DNA from: an uncultured Alphaproteobacteria bacterium
GTDB taxonomy: Bacteria > Pseudomonadota > Alphaproteobacteria > HIMB59 > GCA-002718135
Assembly (NCBI GenBank): GCA_902612825.1
Contig: CACMET010000004.1
Location: 43,580-107,579, forward strand
Reading direction: 5' to 3'
Length of the DNA: 64,000 nt
A model generated the notes under the pieces. That model was given only the letters and a program-made list of their open reading frames with translations. It was not told the DNA's origin and made no database searches. Below, piece after piece: positions 1 through 10,218 of the stretch. Each line of letters starts with the position of its first letter. Position 1 is the stretch's first letter. The translations under genes and the position numbers were made by a program.

Positions 1-672
1 TGGAACAATAATTTTTCCAAAAGGAGCTAGATTGTTTTGAAGAGCAGATGTATTCTCATTATCAACGATATGAAAAGTTAGTTTGGCTGTTTTACCTAAT
101 AAATCTTTTATTCTTTCAGGGTCTTTTACTCCTGGTAATTGTAAAAGTATTCTCTTTTTACCTGATCTTTGGATTAAAGGTTCTTTAGTTCCAGATTCAT
201 CAATTCTTTTTCTAACAATTTCAAGTGATTGTTTAATTGCTGAGTCTTGAATAATTTTTCTATATTCATCATTTAACTTTATACTGAGTTTATTGTTATT
301 AATTTGTAAAGTAACTCCTCTGTACATTTGAAAAAAACTATCTCTAATATCTTTTACCTTCTCTTTATTACCAAAAAAAACAACAACCTCATTTTGTTGA
401 ATATCAATTTTTTCAATTTTTACAGCTTGATCTCTAGCAATCAAACGAACACTATCAACAAAATTATCTAATTCTTCTTTATATAAAACATCTAGTTGAA
501 CTTCTAATAATAAATATGATCCACCTTGTAAGTCTAAACCTAAATTAATCTTATTTTTTAAAAACCAATTTTCTGAACTTTCATCATAAATAATTGAAGG
601 AATTGCAAAAATTATACCTAATAAGACTAATGATACTACTGTAAATGATTTCCAGATGGGGTAATTTTTCAT
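1..672 (-). CDS. secD: Protein translocase subunit SecD (3' part beyond window edge)
   Basis: Reverse-strand translation from ATG at 672: MKNYPIWKSFTVVSLVLLGIIFAIPSII...NLGLDLQGGSYLLLEVQ..., typical SecD N-terminus; next to yajC. Confidence 0.93.
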   Translation of the reverse strand, partial: MKNYPIWKSFTVVSLVLLGIIFAIPSIIYDESSENWFLKNKINLGLDLQGGSYLLLEVQLDVLYKEELDNFVDSVRLIARDQAVKIEKIDIQQNEVVVFFGNKEKVKDIRDSFFQMYRGVTLQINNNKLSIKLNDEYRKIIQDSAIKQSLEIVRKRIDESGTKEPLIQRSGKKRILLQLPGVKDPERIKDLLGKTAKLTFHIVDNENTSALQNNLAPFGKIIVP

Positions 673-684
673 TAATAAAAAAAC

Positions 685-1026
685 TTATTTTTTTCTAGAA
701 AATAAAGAGAAGCCAGATTTACTTTTATTCTCTTCTTTTGGTGGTTCTTTTTTTTGAACTTCTGGCATTGCATATAAATCTGCAACCATTCCGGATGCAA
801 TTTTTATTTCAACATTTTCAGCAACTTCTAGAGTTAATTCCCTATTATCAGCTACCTTATTTATAGTTCCGATAATTCCGCCTGAAGTTACTATTTTATC
901 ACCTCTTTTAAGATTGGATAGCATTTCTTTGTGCTGTTTAACTTTTCTTTGTTGTGGTCTAATTAATAAAAAATAAAAAACTACAAATATTAATATAAGG
1001 GGTAAAAATGTTCCAAATGCTTCCAT
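685..1026 (-). CDS. yajC: Preprotein translocase subunit YajC
   Basis: PLILIFVVFYFLLIRPQQRKVKQHKEML motif, single TM, upstream of secD. Confidence 0.95.
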   Translation of the reverse strand: MEAFGTFLPLILIFVVFYFLLIRPQQRKVKQHKEMLSNLKRGDKIVTSGGIIGTINKVADNRELTLEVAENVEIKIASGMVADLYAMPEVQKKEPPKEENKSKSGFSLFSRKK

Positions 1027-1101
1027 AATAGTACCTATGATGATTTAATTTGAGAGATTTATTATACTGTGTAATAAGAAAAATCAAATAAAGTATTTAT
1101 A

Positions 1102-1905
1102 ATGTTTTTAAGCAATTTTTTATCAAATCTTACACTCTCAAGAGGAAATGCATTTATTTGGGATAGCAAAATAAATAACCTTAAAATAATCTCTAATTTT
1201 AGTTGTTTAGATCTTGATCTTTTAATCGGAATAGAAAGACAAAAGAAAACTATTTACGATAATACAAAAAATTTTGCTGAAGGAAATTTTACAAATAATG
1301 CCTTATTATGGGGATCAAGGGGCAATGGTAAAAGTTCACTAATTAAATCAGTTTTTTATGAAATAAATAGAAATAATAAAAATTTAAAATTAATACAATT
1401 AAATAAAAATAATATTTTTGATATAGAAGTTATTTATGAAAAATATGCAAATTTAAAGAATTATAATTTTATAATTTTTATTGATGATTTATCATTTGAA
1501 AAAATAGATAGTGATTACAAAATTATAAAGTCAACATTAGATGGAAGTATACAAAATCAACCTAAAAATATTGTTCTTTACGTAACTTCTAATAGAAGAC
1601 ATTTAATGCCAAGAGATATGATAGAAAATGAAAGGTCCTCTGCTATTCATACAGATGAAAGTGTTGAAGAAAAAATAAGTTTAAGTGATCGTTTCGGTCT
1701 ATGGATTGGCTTTCATAATATTTCTCAAAATGATTTTGTTAATATAATTTTTAAGTATTGTGAAAAATTTAAACTTCCTTTTAATGATAATACTGAAAAA
1801 GAAGCAATTAAATGGAGTTTACAAAGAGGTAATAGAACCGGTAGATCAGCATGGCAATTTATTATTAATTATGCAGGTGAAAATAATAAAAAAATAGATA
1901 TTTAA
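1102..1905 (+). CDS. DUF815-family P-loop ATPase
   Basis: Walker A GSRGNGKSSL, IFIDDLSFE Walker B, SNRRHLMPRD motif typical of DUF815. Confidence 0.88.
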   Translation: MFLSNFLSNLTLSRGNAFIWDSKINNLKIISNFSCLDLDLLIGIERQKKTIYDNTKNFAEGNFTNNALLWGSRGNGKSSLIKSVFYEINRNNKNLKLIQLNKNNIFDIEVIYEKYANLKNYNFIIFIDDLSFEKIDSDYKIIKSTLDGSIQNQPKNIVLYVTSNRRHLMPRDMIENERSSAIHTDESVEEKISLSDRFGLWIGFHNISQNDFVNIIFKYCEKFKLPFNDNTEKEAIKWSLQRGNRTGRSAWQFIINYAGENNKKIDI

Positions 1906-1906
1906 T

Positions 1907-2629
1907 TTACTCAAAATCAAAATTTATTTTTTCTAAACCTGATACTCCATCCTTTAAATGATAAATATTTGATTGATTTAGTTGTTCGACAAATCCATTA
2001 GCTAAAATTGAAGATATATCGCCATTTTGGCTAATAAAAATAACTTTCTCTCCTATTTGCACATTTTCTTTATACTTTTCAAAAAAATCAGGGAAAAAAT
2101 TTCCATTTTTATCAAATGCTGTAATTTGAATAGCACCAGGTATTTTATTGTTATTAGTTATTTGATCATCATTTCTAATATCTATAATTTTAAAGTCATC
2201 ACTCATTGCTAATTTTAACTGATAACCATCTATTTCTTTATACCCAGGTGGAATTACTTTTATTACTTCAATATCAAAAATAAGATTTGATTTTGGTGGA
2301 ATCAAACTGCCTGCACCAGTTTCACCATAAGCTAACTGATATGGAATAAAGATTGTTCTTTTACCACCCTCTTTCATTCCAAGTAAACCAGTTTCCCATC
2401 CTAAGATAACTTGCCTTACACCTATCTGAAAATTAAAAAATTGCCCTCTATCATAAGAACTATCAAAAACAGTATTATCTTCTAGCTTGCCTATGTAATG
2501 AACAGATAATCTAGAGTGATTTTTAACTTCTAAGCCTTTACCTATAGACTCACTTAGTATTTGAACTTCATTAGAAAAAGATTTGAAACTAAAAATACAA
2601 ATAAATAAAATTAAAAAAAATTTATTCAT
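1907..2629 (-). CDS. Secreted FKBP-type peptidyl-prolyl isomerase with C-terminal rhodanese-like domain
   Basis: Signal peptide; VHYIGKLEDNTVFDSSYDRG...LGWETGLLGMKEGGKRTIFIPYQLAYGETG (FKBP), then IIDIRNDDQ...IPGAIQI rhodanese-like fold. Confidence 0.85.
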   Translation of the reverse strand: MNKFFLILFICIFSFKSFSNEVQILSESIGKGLEVKNHSRLSVHYIGKLEDNTVFDSSYDRGQFFNFQIGVRQVILGWETGLLGMKEGGKRTIFIPYQLAYGETGAGSLIPPKSNLIFDIEVIKVIPPGYKEIDGYQLKLAMSDDFKIIDIRNDDQITNNNKIPGAIQITAFDKNGNFFPDFFEKYKENVQIGEKVIFISQNGDISSILANGFVEQLNQSNIYHLKDGVSGLEKINFDFE

Positions 2630-3507
2630 TAATGTGCTTCCTTTAATTGTTTAATTTGTGAAGGTAATGAAACAATTCCACTTAAAACAATAAATAATGC
2701 TCCAATATAAGCATATAAATTCATATATTCATTAAATATAAATATTCCAACTAATGATGACCACAATACCTGGAGGTAAACTAAACTGAATACAGAAGCA
2801 TAATGTTTTTGAGCAATTTTAAATGCAGTTGTTGTAAAAAACATAGCTGTATTAATAAATAATGCAGCTGTTAAAATTAAGAAAAAATCAAAAAGAGAAA
2901 CTTTTAATGGATTCATTAAAAATAAGGGTATTGAAACAAAGTGAACAAAGAAACCACCATACAAGAAATAACCAATATTTGTTGTTACATAACTGTATTT
3001 ATTTACAATAAAAGTTGTAACCGTAATTAAGAATACTCCAATGAGGACAATTAAATAATAAATATTAAAATTTTCAAATCCCGGTTGGATAACAAATATA
3101 ACTCCTAAAAAACCAATAAACAACGACACATAGGTCAATAAATTTAATTTTTCATTTAATAAAAAAATAGCAAATATTGTTCCCATTAATGGCGCTGTCA
3201 TATTTAATGTTGTAAATTCTGGAAGTCTAATTTGTTCAAGTGTTATAAAAGCTATAAATGGCAGAGGAATATTTAAAAAACCTCTAAAAATAGGTGGAAA
3301 ATAATTAGTGCATTTTATATGTTTTTTTAAAGTTCCATTAATTAAAAAATAAAATGGGAAGCATAGAAAAATGGGTATTCCATAAAAAATGAAATGATAA
3401 AATTTTACATCTGTTTGAGATAGATAATTTATTATAGCATCATTTGTTACAAAAAAAATTCCAGCGAAAAACAAAAGGATTGAAGAATAAATTATACTTT
3501 TTTTCAT
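2629..3507 (-). CDS. EamA/DMT-family transporter
   Basis: About 10 TM, LNEKLNLLTYVSLFIGFLGVIFVIQPG motif. Confidence 0.85.
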   Translation of the reverse strand: MKKSIIYSSILLFFAGIFFVTNDAIINYLSQTDVKFYHFIFYGIPIFLCFPFYFLINGTLKKHIKCTNYFPPIFRGFLNIPLPFIAFITLEQIRLPEFTTLNMTAPLMGTIFAIFLLNEKLNLLTYVSLFIGFLGVIFVIQPGFENFNIYYLIVLIGVFLITVTTFIVNKYSYVTTNIGYFLYGGFFVHFVSIPLFLMNPLKVSLFDFFLILTAALFINTAMFFTTTAFKIAQKHYASVFSLVYLQVLWSSLVGIFIFNEYMNLYAYIGALFIVLSGIVSLPSQIKQLKEAH

Positions 3508-3526
3508 AAATTAATTTTTCTAAAAA

Positions 3527-4405
3527 TTATAGATCCTTAAGTTGTTTTTTTTGAGCATGAAGGGATAGTATTCCACTTAATACAATTAAAAACGTTCCAA
3601 TTAATGCAACAAAATTAAGATATTCATTAAAAAATATAATACCAATTAATAATGACCATAATATTTGTAAATAAAATAAAGCAAAAATTGAGGAAAAATG
3701 ATTTTTAGAGTTTTGAAACGCATAAGTTACAAGATAAACTCCCATTAAAACAATTAAACCAGCAAATAATGAAATAAAAAATAATTGATAATTAATTAAT
3801 GGGTCAAATATAAATAAAATAACAGAAACTAAATTTATAGGTACTAATCCATATACAAAAAAACCTAAAGTTGTTGTAATATTTGAATATTTATTCGCTA
3901 AAAAACTCTGCAAAGCTAGAGTAAATGCACCATAAATGGGAAATAAATAATAAAAACTGAAATATTGAAAACCTGGTTGTATAATAAATATAACACCAAT
4001 AAATCCTAAAAAAATAGCAGTGGTTGTAAAATAATTTATTTTTTCTCCTAAAAATAATATTGCGAGAATTGATCCTAAAATTGGTGAGATCATATTAAGA
4101 GTTGTCCATTCTGGTAGTGTAATATTTTGTAAACTTATAAAAAGCATATACGGTAAAGGTAAAAATAAAAAACCTCTTAATATTAAAATTGAATAATTTG
4201 ATGACCCTAAATAAGTTTTAATATTTCCAGTAAAGTATAAATATATAAATAATAAGATTAACCAAGGACTTCCAAAAAATACATGATGATAAAACTTAAA
4301 CTCAATTTCTGTTAAATGATTTATTATTGCATCATGTATCACAAATAAGCTTCCACCCAAAATTAATGACAAACTACAATACAAAATTTTTTTATTAATC
4401 ATCAA
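3527..4405 (-). CDS. EamA/DMT-family transporter (tandem paralog)
   Basis: 292 aa, same length as and clearly similar to the upstream neighbour (TLNM..P..G.I.AI..L.EK; GF.GVIF.IQPGF). Confidence 0.85.
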   Translation of the reverse strand: MMINKKILYCSLSLILGGSLFVIHDAIINHLTEIEFKFYHHVFFGSPWLILLFIYLYFTGNIKTYLGSSNYSILILRGFLFLPLPYMLFISLQNITLPEWTTLNMISPILGSILAILFLGEKINYFTTTAIFLGFIGVIFIIQPGFQYFSFYYLFPIYGAFTLALQSFLANKYSNITTTLGFFVYGLVPINLVSVILFIFDPLINYQLFFISLFAGLIVLMGVYLVTYAFQNSKNHFSSIFALFYLQILWSLLIGIIFFNEYLNFVALIGTFLIVLSGILSLHAQKKQLKDL

Positions 4406-4425
4406 TTTTACTATTTAGGGATTGT

Positions 4426-4755
4426 GTGAATATAAAAAGTACTTATATTGATAGTGTGATGAATACAAATGAAATAAAAACTTATCGTTTAATAATAAAA
4501 GGAAAAGTACAAGGTGTTGGGTTTAGGCACTGGTTTAGTGATCTAGCTATTTCTTTAGGATTAAATGGATATGTACAAAACAAAGAAAGTAAAGACGAAG
4601 TAGAAGCTATCATTCAGGGAGAAATGAAAAGTATTCTTTCTATTACAGAGAAAGCAAAAAATGGTCCTTCACTTGCATTAGTTGAAGGGGTAATTCCAAG
4701 TAGTATTATAAGCAATGTTAAGTATTCAGGTTTTATAGTTAAATACGAAACTTAA
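4426..4755 (+). CDS. acyP: Acylphosphatase
   Basis: GKVQGVGFRHWFSDLAISLGLNGYVQN motif; start may be internal Met at 4459. Confidence 0.92.
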   Translation: MNIKSTYIDSVMNTNEIKTYRLIIKGKVQGVGFRHWFSDLAISLGLNGYVQNKESKDEVEAIIQGEMKSILSITEKAKNGPSLALVEGVIPSSIISNVKYSGFIVKYET

Positions 4756-6086
4756 TTTAAAACTTGCTTTATAGTTTTATGAAGAGAATCAAATATTTCA
4801 TCAATTTGATTTTTAGTAATTATAAATTGAGGACACAAAACAATTGCAGGACCCAAAGGTCTGCAAATTAATCCATTATCAATTGATAAATTAGCAACTT
4901 TATCTCCCATGTTAAGATGACCTTCAAATGGTTCTTTTGTATCTTTATTTTTTACCATCTCTAATGCAGCCATTAAACCTATACCTCTAGTTTCTCCAAT
5001 GTGTTCATAATCATTAAATTCATTTAATCTTTCAAAAAAATAGGGTTCAATCAACTTTACATTATCTAATAAACCTTCATTCATAATTACATCTATTGCT
5101 TTCAAAGCAATTGCACATCCAACAGGATGGCCACCAGCTGTAAAACCATGTGGAAATTCTTCTGCTTCTTCTGATACTTCAACAAATTTATCTGAAAATT
5201 CTTTATTAACTATAACTGCACCCATAGGAAAATACCCAGCAGTTAAACATTTAGATGAGATAATTATATCCGGTTTGATATTGTAGGTTTCACAACCCCA
5301 TAAATTTCCAGTTCTACCAAATCCACAAATTACTTCATCTGCGATAAAAGGAATATTATATTTTTTTAATATAGGCTGAACTAAATCAAAATACGATTTT
5401 GAAGGTGGTATACAACCTCCTGCACCTTGAACAGGTTCTGCAACAAAACCTGCAATAGTTTCTGGATCCTCTTTGATGATTTTTTCTTCTAAATTTTTGG
5501 CAATCCTTAGAGAAAATTCTTCTTCCGTTTCATTCTCTAATCCATATTTCCAATAATGAGGACATTCAATATGAATAAATTCTTCTGATGGTAAACCAAA
5601 CTCTTTATTATATGGTTTAGCTGTCATTGAAGAAGCTCCTAAAGTAACGCCATGATATCCATTAATTCTTGTTATAATTTTTCGTCTATATGGCTTTCCA
5701 ATTCTTGCATTTAACATCCATAACATTTTGACCATGGTGTCGTTTGCTTCGGATCCTGAATTACAAAAGAATACACGACCTTGATCAAAAGGTGATACTT
5801 CAATAATTTTTTCAGATAGCTGCAACGTTTCTTCAGACAATCTTCCAAATAAAGAATGATAACCAGCAAATTTTTCATACTGTTTTTTTGCAACTTCAAT
5901 TAATCCAGGATGGTCAAAACCAGCACACTGATTCCAAAGACCAGAATTCCCATCTAGATATTTATTACCTTTAGTATCGTAAACATATATTCCTTTTCCA
6001 TAAGAAATAACTAAAGGGCCTCTTTCATTTAATGACTTCAAGTCAGTAAATCCATATAAATGGCTGGAAGTATTTCTTTGTAACAT
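4752..6086 (-). CDS. Class III (omega) aminotransferase
   Basis: NSGSEANDTMVKM, PLP Lys region SSKCLTAGYFPMGAV, DEVICGFGRTG. Confidence 0.92.
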   Translation of the reverse strand: MLQRNTSSHLYGFTDLKSLNERGPLVISYGKGIYVYDTKGNKYLDGNSGLWNQCAGFDHPGLIEVAKKQYEKFAGYHSLFGRLSEETLQLSEKIIEVSPFDQGRVFFCNSGSEANDTMVKMLWMLNARIGKPYRRKIITRINGYHGVTLGASSMTAKPYNKEFGLPSEEFIHIECPHYWKYGLENETEEEFSLRIAKNLEEKIIKEDPETIAGFVAEPVQGAGGCIPPSKSYFDLVQPILKKYNIPFIADEVICGFGRTGNLWGCETYNIKPDIIISSKCLTAGYFPMGAVIVNKEFSDKFVEVSEEAEEFPHGFTAGGHPVGCAIALKAIDVIMNEGLLDNVKLIEPYFFERLNEFNDYEHIGETRGIGLMAALEMVKNKDTKEPFEGHLNMGDKVANLSIDNGLICRPLGPAIVLCPQFIITKNQIDEIFDSLHKTIKQVLN

Positions 6087-6110
6087 ACCAGTTAAATATT
6101 TTTTTTTATT

Positions 6111-7004
6111 ATGAAAAGCAAGATTTTATTTTCAGTTGGGACGATAGGTGTACTTTTTATGATGGCTGGCCAATTATCATTCTCTATAAATGATAGTTAT
6201 GTCAAACTTGTTGTAAAAAATATAGGTGATGACAATTCATTATATTCTGTAATTTTTTTAAGAGGTTTAGTTACATCAAGTCTATTAGGTTTATATTTAA
6301 TTTTTTTCGAAAAAAAGAATTTAATTAAAATACTATCAATCAAAAGTTTTCATATAAGAGGTTTGTATGAAGTATTAACGGCATTATTTTTTTTGGTTGG
6401 ATTAATATTACTTCCAATATCTGAGGTATATACACTTTTAATGACTAATCCTTTTTTTGTGACAATTTTTGCATTTCTTTTTCTGGGAGAGAAAGTCGGA
6501 ATAAAAAGATGGTGTGCAGTTATAATTGGCTTCTTAGGTGTACTAGTTGTTGTAAATCCACAAAATTTTCAATTTAATTATCTGTTGGTGTTACCAATTT
6601 TAGCTGCTATTTTTTTAACTATTAGAGATATTGCTACAAAAAGTTTAGCAACTAAATCAAATAGTGTTGAAATTACATTTGTGACAGCATTTTTAATTAC
6701 TGGGTTTGCAGGGTTGGGTTCAATTATTTTTGGTTATCAAGTAAGCAATGAAGATATAAATTATATTCTTGCTTCTAGTATATTTGTTTTATTCGGATAT
6801 TTATTTTCAGTATTAACAGTTTTTTATGCACCGCTCTCATTAACGGCTTCTGCAAGATACAGTGTGATTATATTTGGTATGATTTTTGGGTATTTAATAC
6901 TAGGTGAAACTCCAACTTATAATATGATTTTAGGTGCAATCATTATTACATTAAGTGGTTTATTTGTAATCAAAAGAGAAAAAGAAATAGGTAAAATTAA
7001 ATAA
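6111..7004 (+). CDS. EamA/DMT-family transporter
   Basis: About 10 TM; FLGEKVGIKRWCAVIIGFLGVLVVV. Confidence 0.85.
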   Translation: MKSKILFSVGTIGVLFMMAGQLSFSINDSYVKLVVKNIGDDNSLYSVIFLRGLVTSSLLGLYLIFFEKKNLIKILSIKSFHIRGLYEVLTALFFLVGLILLPISEVYTLLMTNPFFVTIFAFLFLGEKVGIKRWCAVIIGFLGVLVVVNPQNFQFNYLLVLPILAAIFLTIRDIATKSLATKSNSVEITFVTAFLITGFAGLGSIIFGYQVSNEDINYILASSIFVLFGYLFSVLTVFYAPLSLTASARYSVIIFGMIFGYLILGETPTYNMILGAIIITLSGLFVIKREKEIGKIK

Positions 7005-7008
7005 AAAT

Positions 7009-7452
7009 TTACTGATCCTTACAAAAATTATAAACTTCTTCAACATGACCTTTAACTTTAACTTTATTCCAAGAATTTAGAATTTTTCCATTTTTATCCA
7101 TTACAAATGTAGATCTATCTATCCCAAAATATTTTTTACCGTACATAGATTTTTCTATCCAAATACCAAGTTTATCACAATTTTTTCCTTCATCCGAACC
7201 AAGTAGGTATTTCAATTTATACTTATCTGAAAATTTTTTATTCCGATCAACAGGATCTTTAGAAGCTCCTATTACATCAAAGCCAATTTTATTAAATTTT
7301 GTTAAATATTTCTGAAAATCTGCAACTTCTACAGAGCATCCACCAGTTAACGCCTTAGGGTAAAAGAATAAAACTGTTTTATTCTTTAATTTAGATGAAT
7401 CAAACTCATTGTCGTTTGTTAATTGTAGTTTTATTTTAGGAATTTTTTTCAT
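7009..7452 (-). CDS. bcp: Peroxiredoxin (Bcp/PrxQ type)
   Basis: FFYPKALTGGCSVEVADFQ peroxidatic Cys motif, GIDRSTFVMDKNGKI. Confidence 0.88.
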   Translation of the reverse strand: MKKIPKIKLQLTNDNEFDSSKLKNKTVLFFYPKALTGGCSVEVADFQKYLTKFNKIGFDVIGASKDPVDRNKKFSDKYKLKYLLGSDEGKNCDKLGIWIEKSMYGKKYFGIDRSTFVMDKNGKILNSWNKVKVKGHVEEVYNFCKDQ

Positions 7453-7454
7453 AA

Positions 7455-8576
7455 TTATACTACTAATTTAAGACCGTACCCAGCTTTTTTTACTCTTGTT
7501 TTAAAATAATTTTTATTAAATTTATTTAAGGTTGGCTTTGTATTTATTTGATTTTCAACTTTAATTCCAGCTTTCTTAATAGAATTTATTTTATTTTTAT
7601 TATTTGTAATAAGATTAACTTTATTTATTTTTAATAATTTAAGTATTCTAGCTGCAATATTAAAATCTCTTTCATCATCTAAAAAACCAATATTATGATC
7701 GGCGTCTATTGTATCCATACCTCTTGCTTGAAGAGAATAGGCTCTCATTTTATTAGCTAATCCTATTCCTCTACCTTCTTGTTCTAAATATAATATAATT
7801 CCACCATTATTTCTAACCATGTAATTGATTGATTGATTTAACTGTTCACCGCAATCACATTTTAAAGAATGAAAAATATCACCTGTAAAACAAGCTGAAT
7901 GTATTCTTAAATTAACAGATTTTTTATTTATTTTTTTTGGATTAACAATTATCGCTACATGTTTATCAGATCCAATATATGATTTGAATATTTTAAAATT
8001 AGAATTTTCATTTTTTGGTAGTGGAACTTTTGCACTAGAAACTAATTTGATACTTTCACAAATTAATTCATTTTGCTTCAATAAATCTTTGTAATCAAAT
8101 ATTAAAATTCCATTTTTAAATCCAAATTCATTTATATTTTTGTAATTTTTTTTATTAATTTTTTTAAAAACTAGAGATGGTATCATTTTAGCATTTTTGG
8201 AAAGATCAATACAAACATTATGAAAATTTTTAGCTTTGAATTTTTTAATATTGGTAAATTTAATTACTTTATTATTGCTAAGAGGATTGACAAATAAATT
8301 TATTATTTGATTTACATCTGTTTTGGGATTTATCTCAAAATAAATATTACTTTTAATATTCTTATTAAAAATTGATTGAGCTTTTTGTTTAGTAATAAGT
8401 AAGTATTTTTCATCAACTAAGTTCTTATTAAATTGATTAAAAATTTTACTTTGGGAATGCTCTATATTAAAGAACATCCAATATTCCTTGTTATTTTGAA
8501 TTATTAAGGGTCTTCCGGTCCTGAGTTCGTTAATTGCCCTGTCTATTATAGTTCCTGTATTAGATTTGAAACTCAT
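7455..8576 (-). CDS. ribA: GTP cyclohydrolase II, long alphaproteobacterial type
   Basis: LRIHSACFTGDIFHSLKCDCGEQL, YLEQEGRGIGLANKMRAYSLQARGMDTIDADHNIGF; start set to internal Met (MSFKSNTG); track ORF extends to 8612. Confidence 0.9.
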   Translation of the reverse strand: MSFKSNTGTIIDRAINELRTGRPLIIQNNKEYWMFFNIEHSQSKIFNQFNKNLVDEKYLLITKQKAQSIFNKNIKSNIYFEINPKTDVNQIINLFVNPLSNNKVIKFTNIKKFKAKNFHNVCIDLSKNAKMIPSLVFKKINKKNYKNINEFGFKNGILIFDYKDLLKQNELICESIKLVSSAKVPLPKNENSNFKIFKSYIGSDKHVAIIVNPKKINKKSVNLRIHSACFTGDIFHSLKCDCGEQLNQSINYMVRNNGGIILYLEQEGRGIGLANKMRAYSLQARGMDTIDADHNIGFLDDERDFNIAARILKLLKINKVNLITNNKNKINSIKKAGIKVENQINTKPTLNKFNKNYFKTRVKKAGYGLKLVV

Positions 8577-8612
8577 GAAAACTTTATATAGATATAATTG
8601 TAATAAAAACAA

Positions 8613-9446
8613 ATGATTACATCAAAAAATATTGGAATTTTACTAGATTTTATAAAAAATTCTAAAAAGAATAGTGATTTATATTTATTGGTTAAAAAAA
8701 ATAGTATTTCTTTATCATCAAAAAGAAAAAGTAATTTTTACATAAAAAATAATAATCTGGAATCTAAAATTAATATAAGTAAATATTATCAATCAATCTT
8801 AAATATCCTTCTCCCGATATTAAGAAAAAACAAAAAATTAGTTATAGCTCAGATAGGACAAAGTATTGATGGTAGAATTGCATTAAATAATGGTAATTCA
8901 CATTACATAAATAATCCCAAGAGTATAATTTATCTACATTGTTTACGAAGTATCAGTGATGCAATTATTGTAGGCTCAAATACGATTAAAAAAGATGATC
9001 CCCTATTAACAACAAGAAAAATAAAGGGCACAAATCCAAAAAGAATTATTATCGATGGTAGTCTTTCGCTAAATAACAAATATAAAATATTTAATGACGG
9101 TAATGAAAATATAATTTTTACAAAAAGTAATAAAAATATTACATTGAATAATTCAACAATAATTAGATTAAAAGAAAAAAATTTTACTAAAAACTTAATT
9201 ATGCAAATAAAAAAACTTAAATATAAAAATATTTTAGTAGAGGGAGGATCAAAAACTATTTCAGAATTAATAAATAATAAATATATTGATATTCTTCAAT
9301 TTATGATTGCACCAATTTTAATAGGTTCCGGAATTAATTCATTAAATTTAAAAGAAATTTCAAATCTCAATAAAGCTATCAGACCAAAAAATAATTTTAA
9401 TGAATTAGAAAATGAAATTATTGTTAATTTATTTCTTAATAGCTAA
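8613..9446 (+). CDS. RibD C-terminal/DHFR-like reductase family protein, no deaminase domain
   Basis: IAQIGQSIDGRIALNNGNSHYIN, AIIVGSNTIKKDDPLLTTR, ILVEGGSKTISELI. Confidence 0.88.
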   Translation: MITSKNIGILLDFIKNSKKNSDLYLLVKKNSISLSSKRKSNFYIKNNNLESKINISKYYQSILNILLPILRKNKKLVIAQIGQSIDGRIALNNGNSHYINNPKSIIYLHCLRSISDAIIVGSNTIKKDDPLLTTRKIKGTNPKRIIIDGSLSLNNKYKIFNDGNENIIFTKSNKNITLNNSTIIRLKEKNFTKNLIMQIKKLKYKNILVEGGSKTISELINNKYIDILQFMIAPILIGSGINSLNLKEISNLNKAIRPKNNFNELENEIIVNLFLNS

Positions 9447-10217
9447 AAAATCTGTATTATTTAAAATAAATCTAGAATTTTTTTCTTTAATACATTTTAA
9501 ACGAAATTTTAACCAATCATCAAAGTTAAGTTTATTTTTTTGAATAATTTCTCTACAAAAATTTAAGAAGTAAATTTGAAATTCATAATTTTTACTAACA
9601 TCCCATGTAGAGTCTAAAACGTATGTATTGTGAGTCCTTTTAAATAATTTATTTATTAACTCAGTACAATCTGGTCCAACTGCCACTTCCCCTATTCCTT
9701 TGTCAGATTTTTGATCTTTATTAAAAATATTAAGAATTTTTTTATCATCCTTGTGTTTTGGAAAAAATTTAAAATTACCGTTATAATTTAAGGCAAAGTA
9801 GACAATTTCTGTATCAACATTTAATTTATAAAAATTTTTAAACCATGTTTTTGGAAGAATATCTAAAAAAGCAGATCCTGTAACTAAATTATAATCATTA
9901 AAATTTATTTTTTCTAGATTATTAATTACATCAACAATTTTAAAATTAGTTTTTTTTATTTTAGATGATAATTTTATATTTTTTTTAAAATAATTTGTTG
10001 ATTGATGTGATATATCTACAAAAGACCAATATTGATTATTTAATAATCTTAATTTAAGAAATCTATAATTAGATCCAGCACCTGAACCTAAATCAATTAT
10101 TCTAATATTTTTTTTATTTTTAAAAAATTTATTAATTAAATATAGTATTCTTTTGTTTCTTGAATTCCTATCGACAGTTTCTCTAAGATTTAGCCATTTA
10201 TTTTGAAATTCATGCAT
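9429..10217 (-). CDS. Class I SAM-dependent methyltransferase
   Basis: IRIIDLGSGAGSNYRFL SAM-binding motif I. Confidence 0.8.
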   Translation of the reverse strand: MHEFQNKWLNLRETVDRNSRNKRILYLINKFFKNKKNIRIIDLGSGAGSNYRFLKLRLLNNQYWSFVDISHQSTNYFKKNIKLSSKIKKTNFKIVDVINNLEKINFNDYNLVTGSAFLDILPKTWFKNFYKLNVDTEIVYFALNYNGNFKFFPKHKDDKKILNIFNKDQKSDKGIGEVAVGPDCTELINKLFKRTHNTYVLDSTWDVSKNYEFQIYFLNFCREIIQKNKLNFDDWLKFRLKCIKEKNSRFILNNTDFLAIKK

Positions 10218-10218
10218 A

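Noticed and set aside
2027-2212. 61-aa plus-strand ORF
   Set aside because: Antisense inside the FKBP-rhodanese gene; low-complexity AT-driven ORF with no family signal.
5711-5899. 62-aa minus-strand ORF
   Set aside because: Alternate frame inside the aminotransferase gene.
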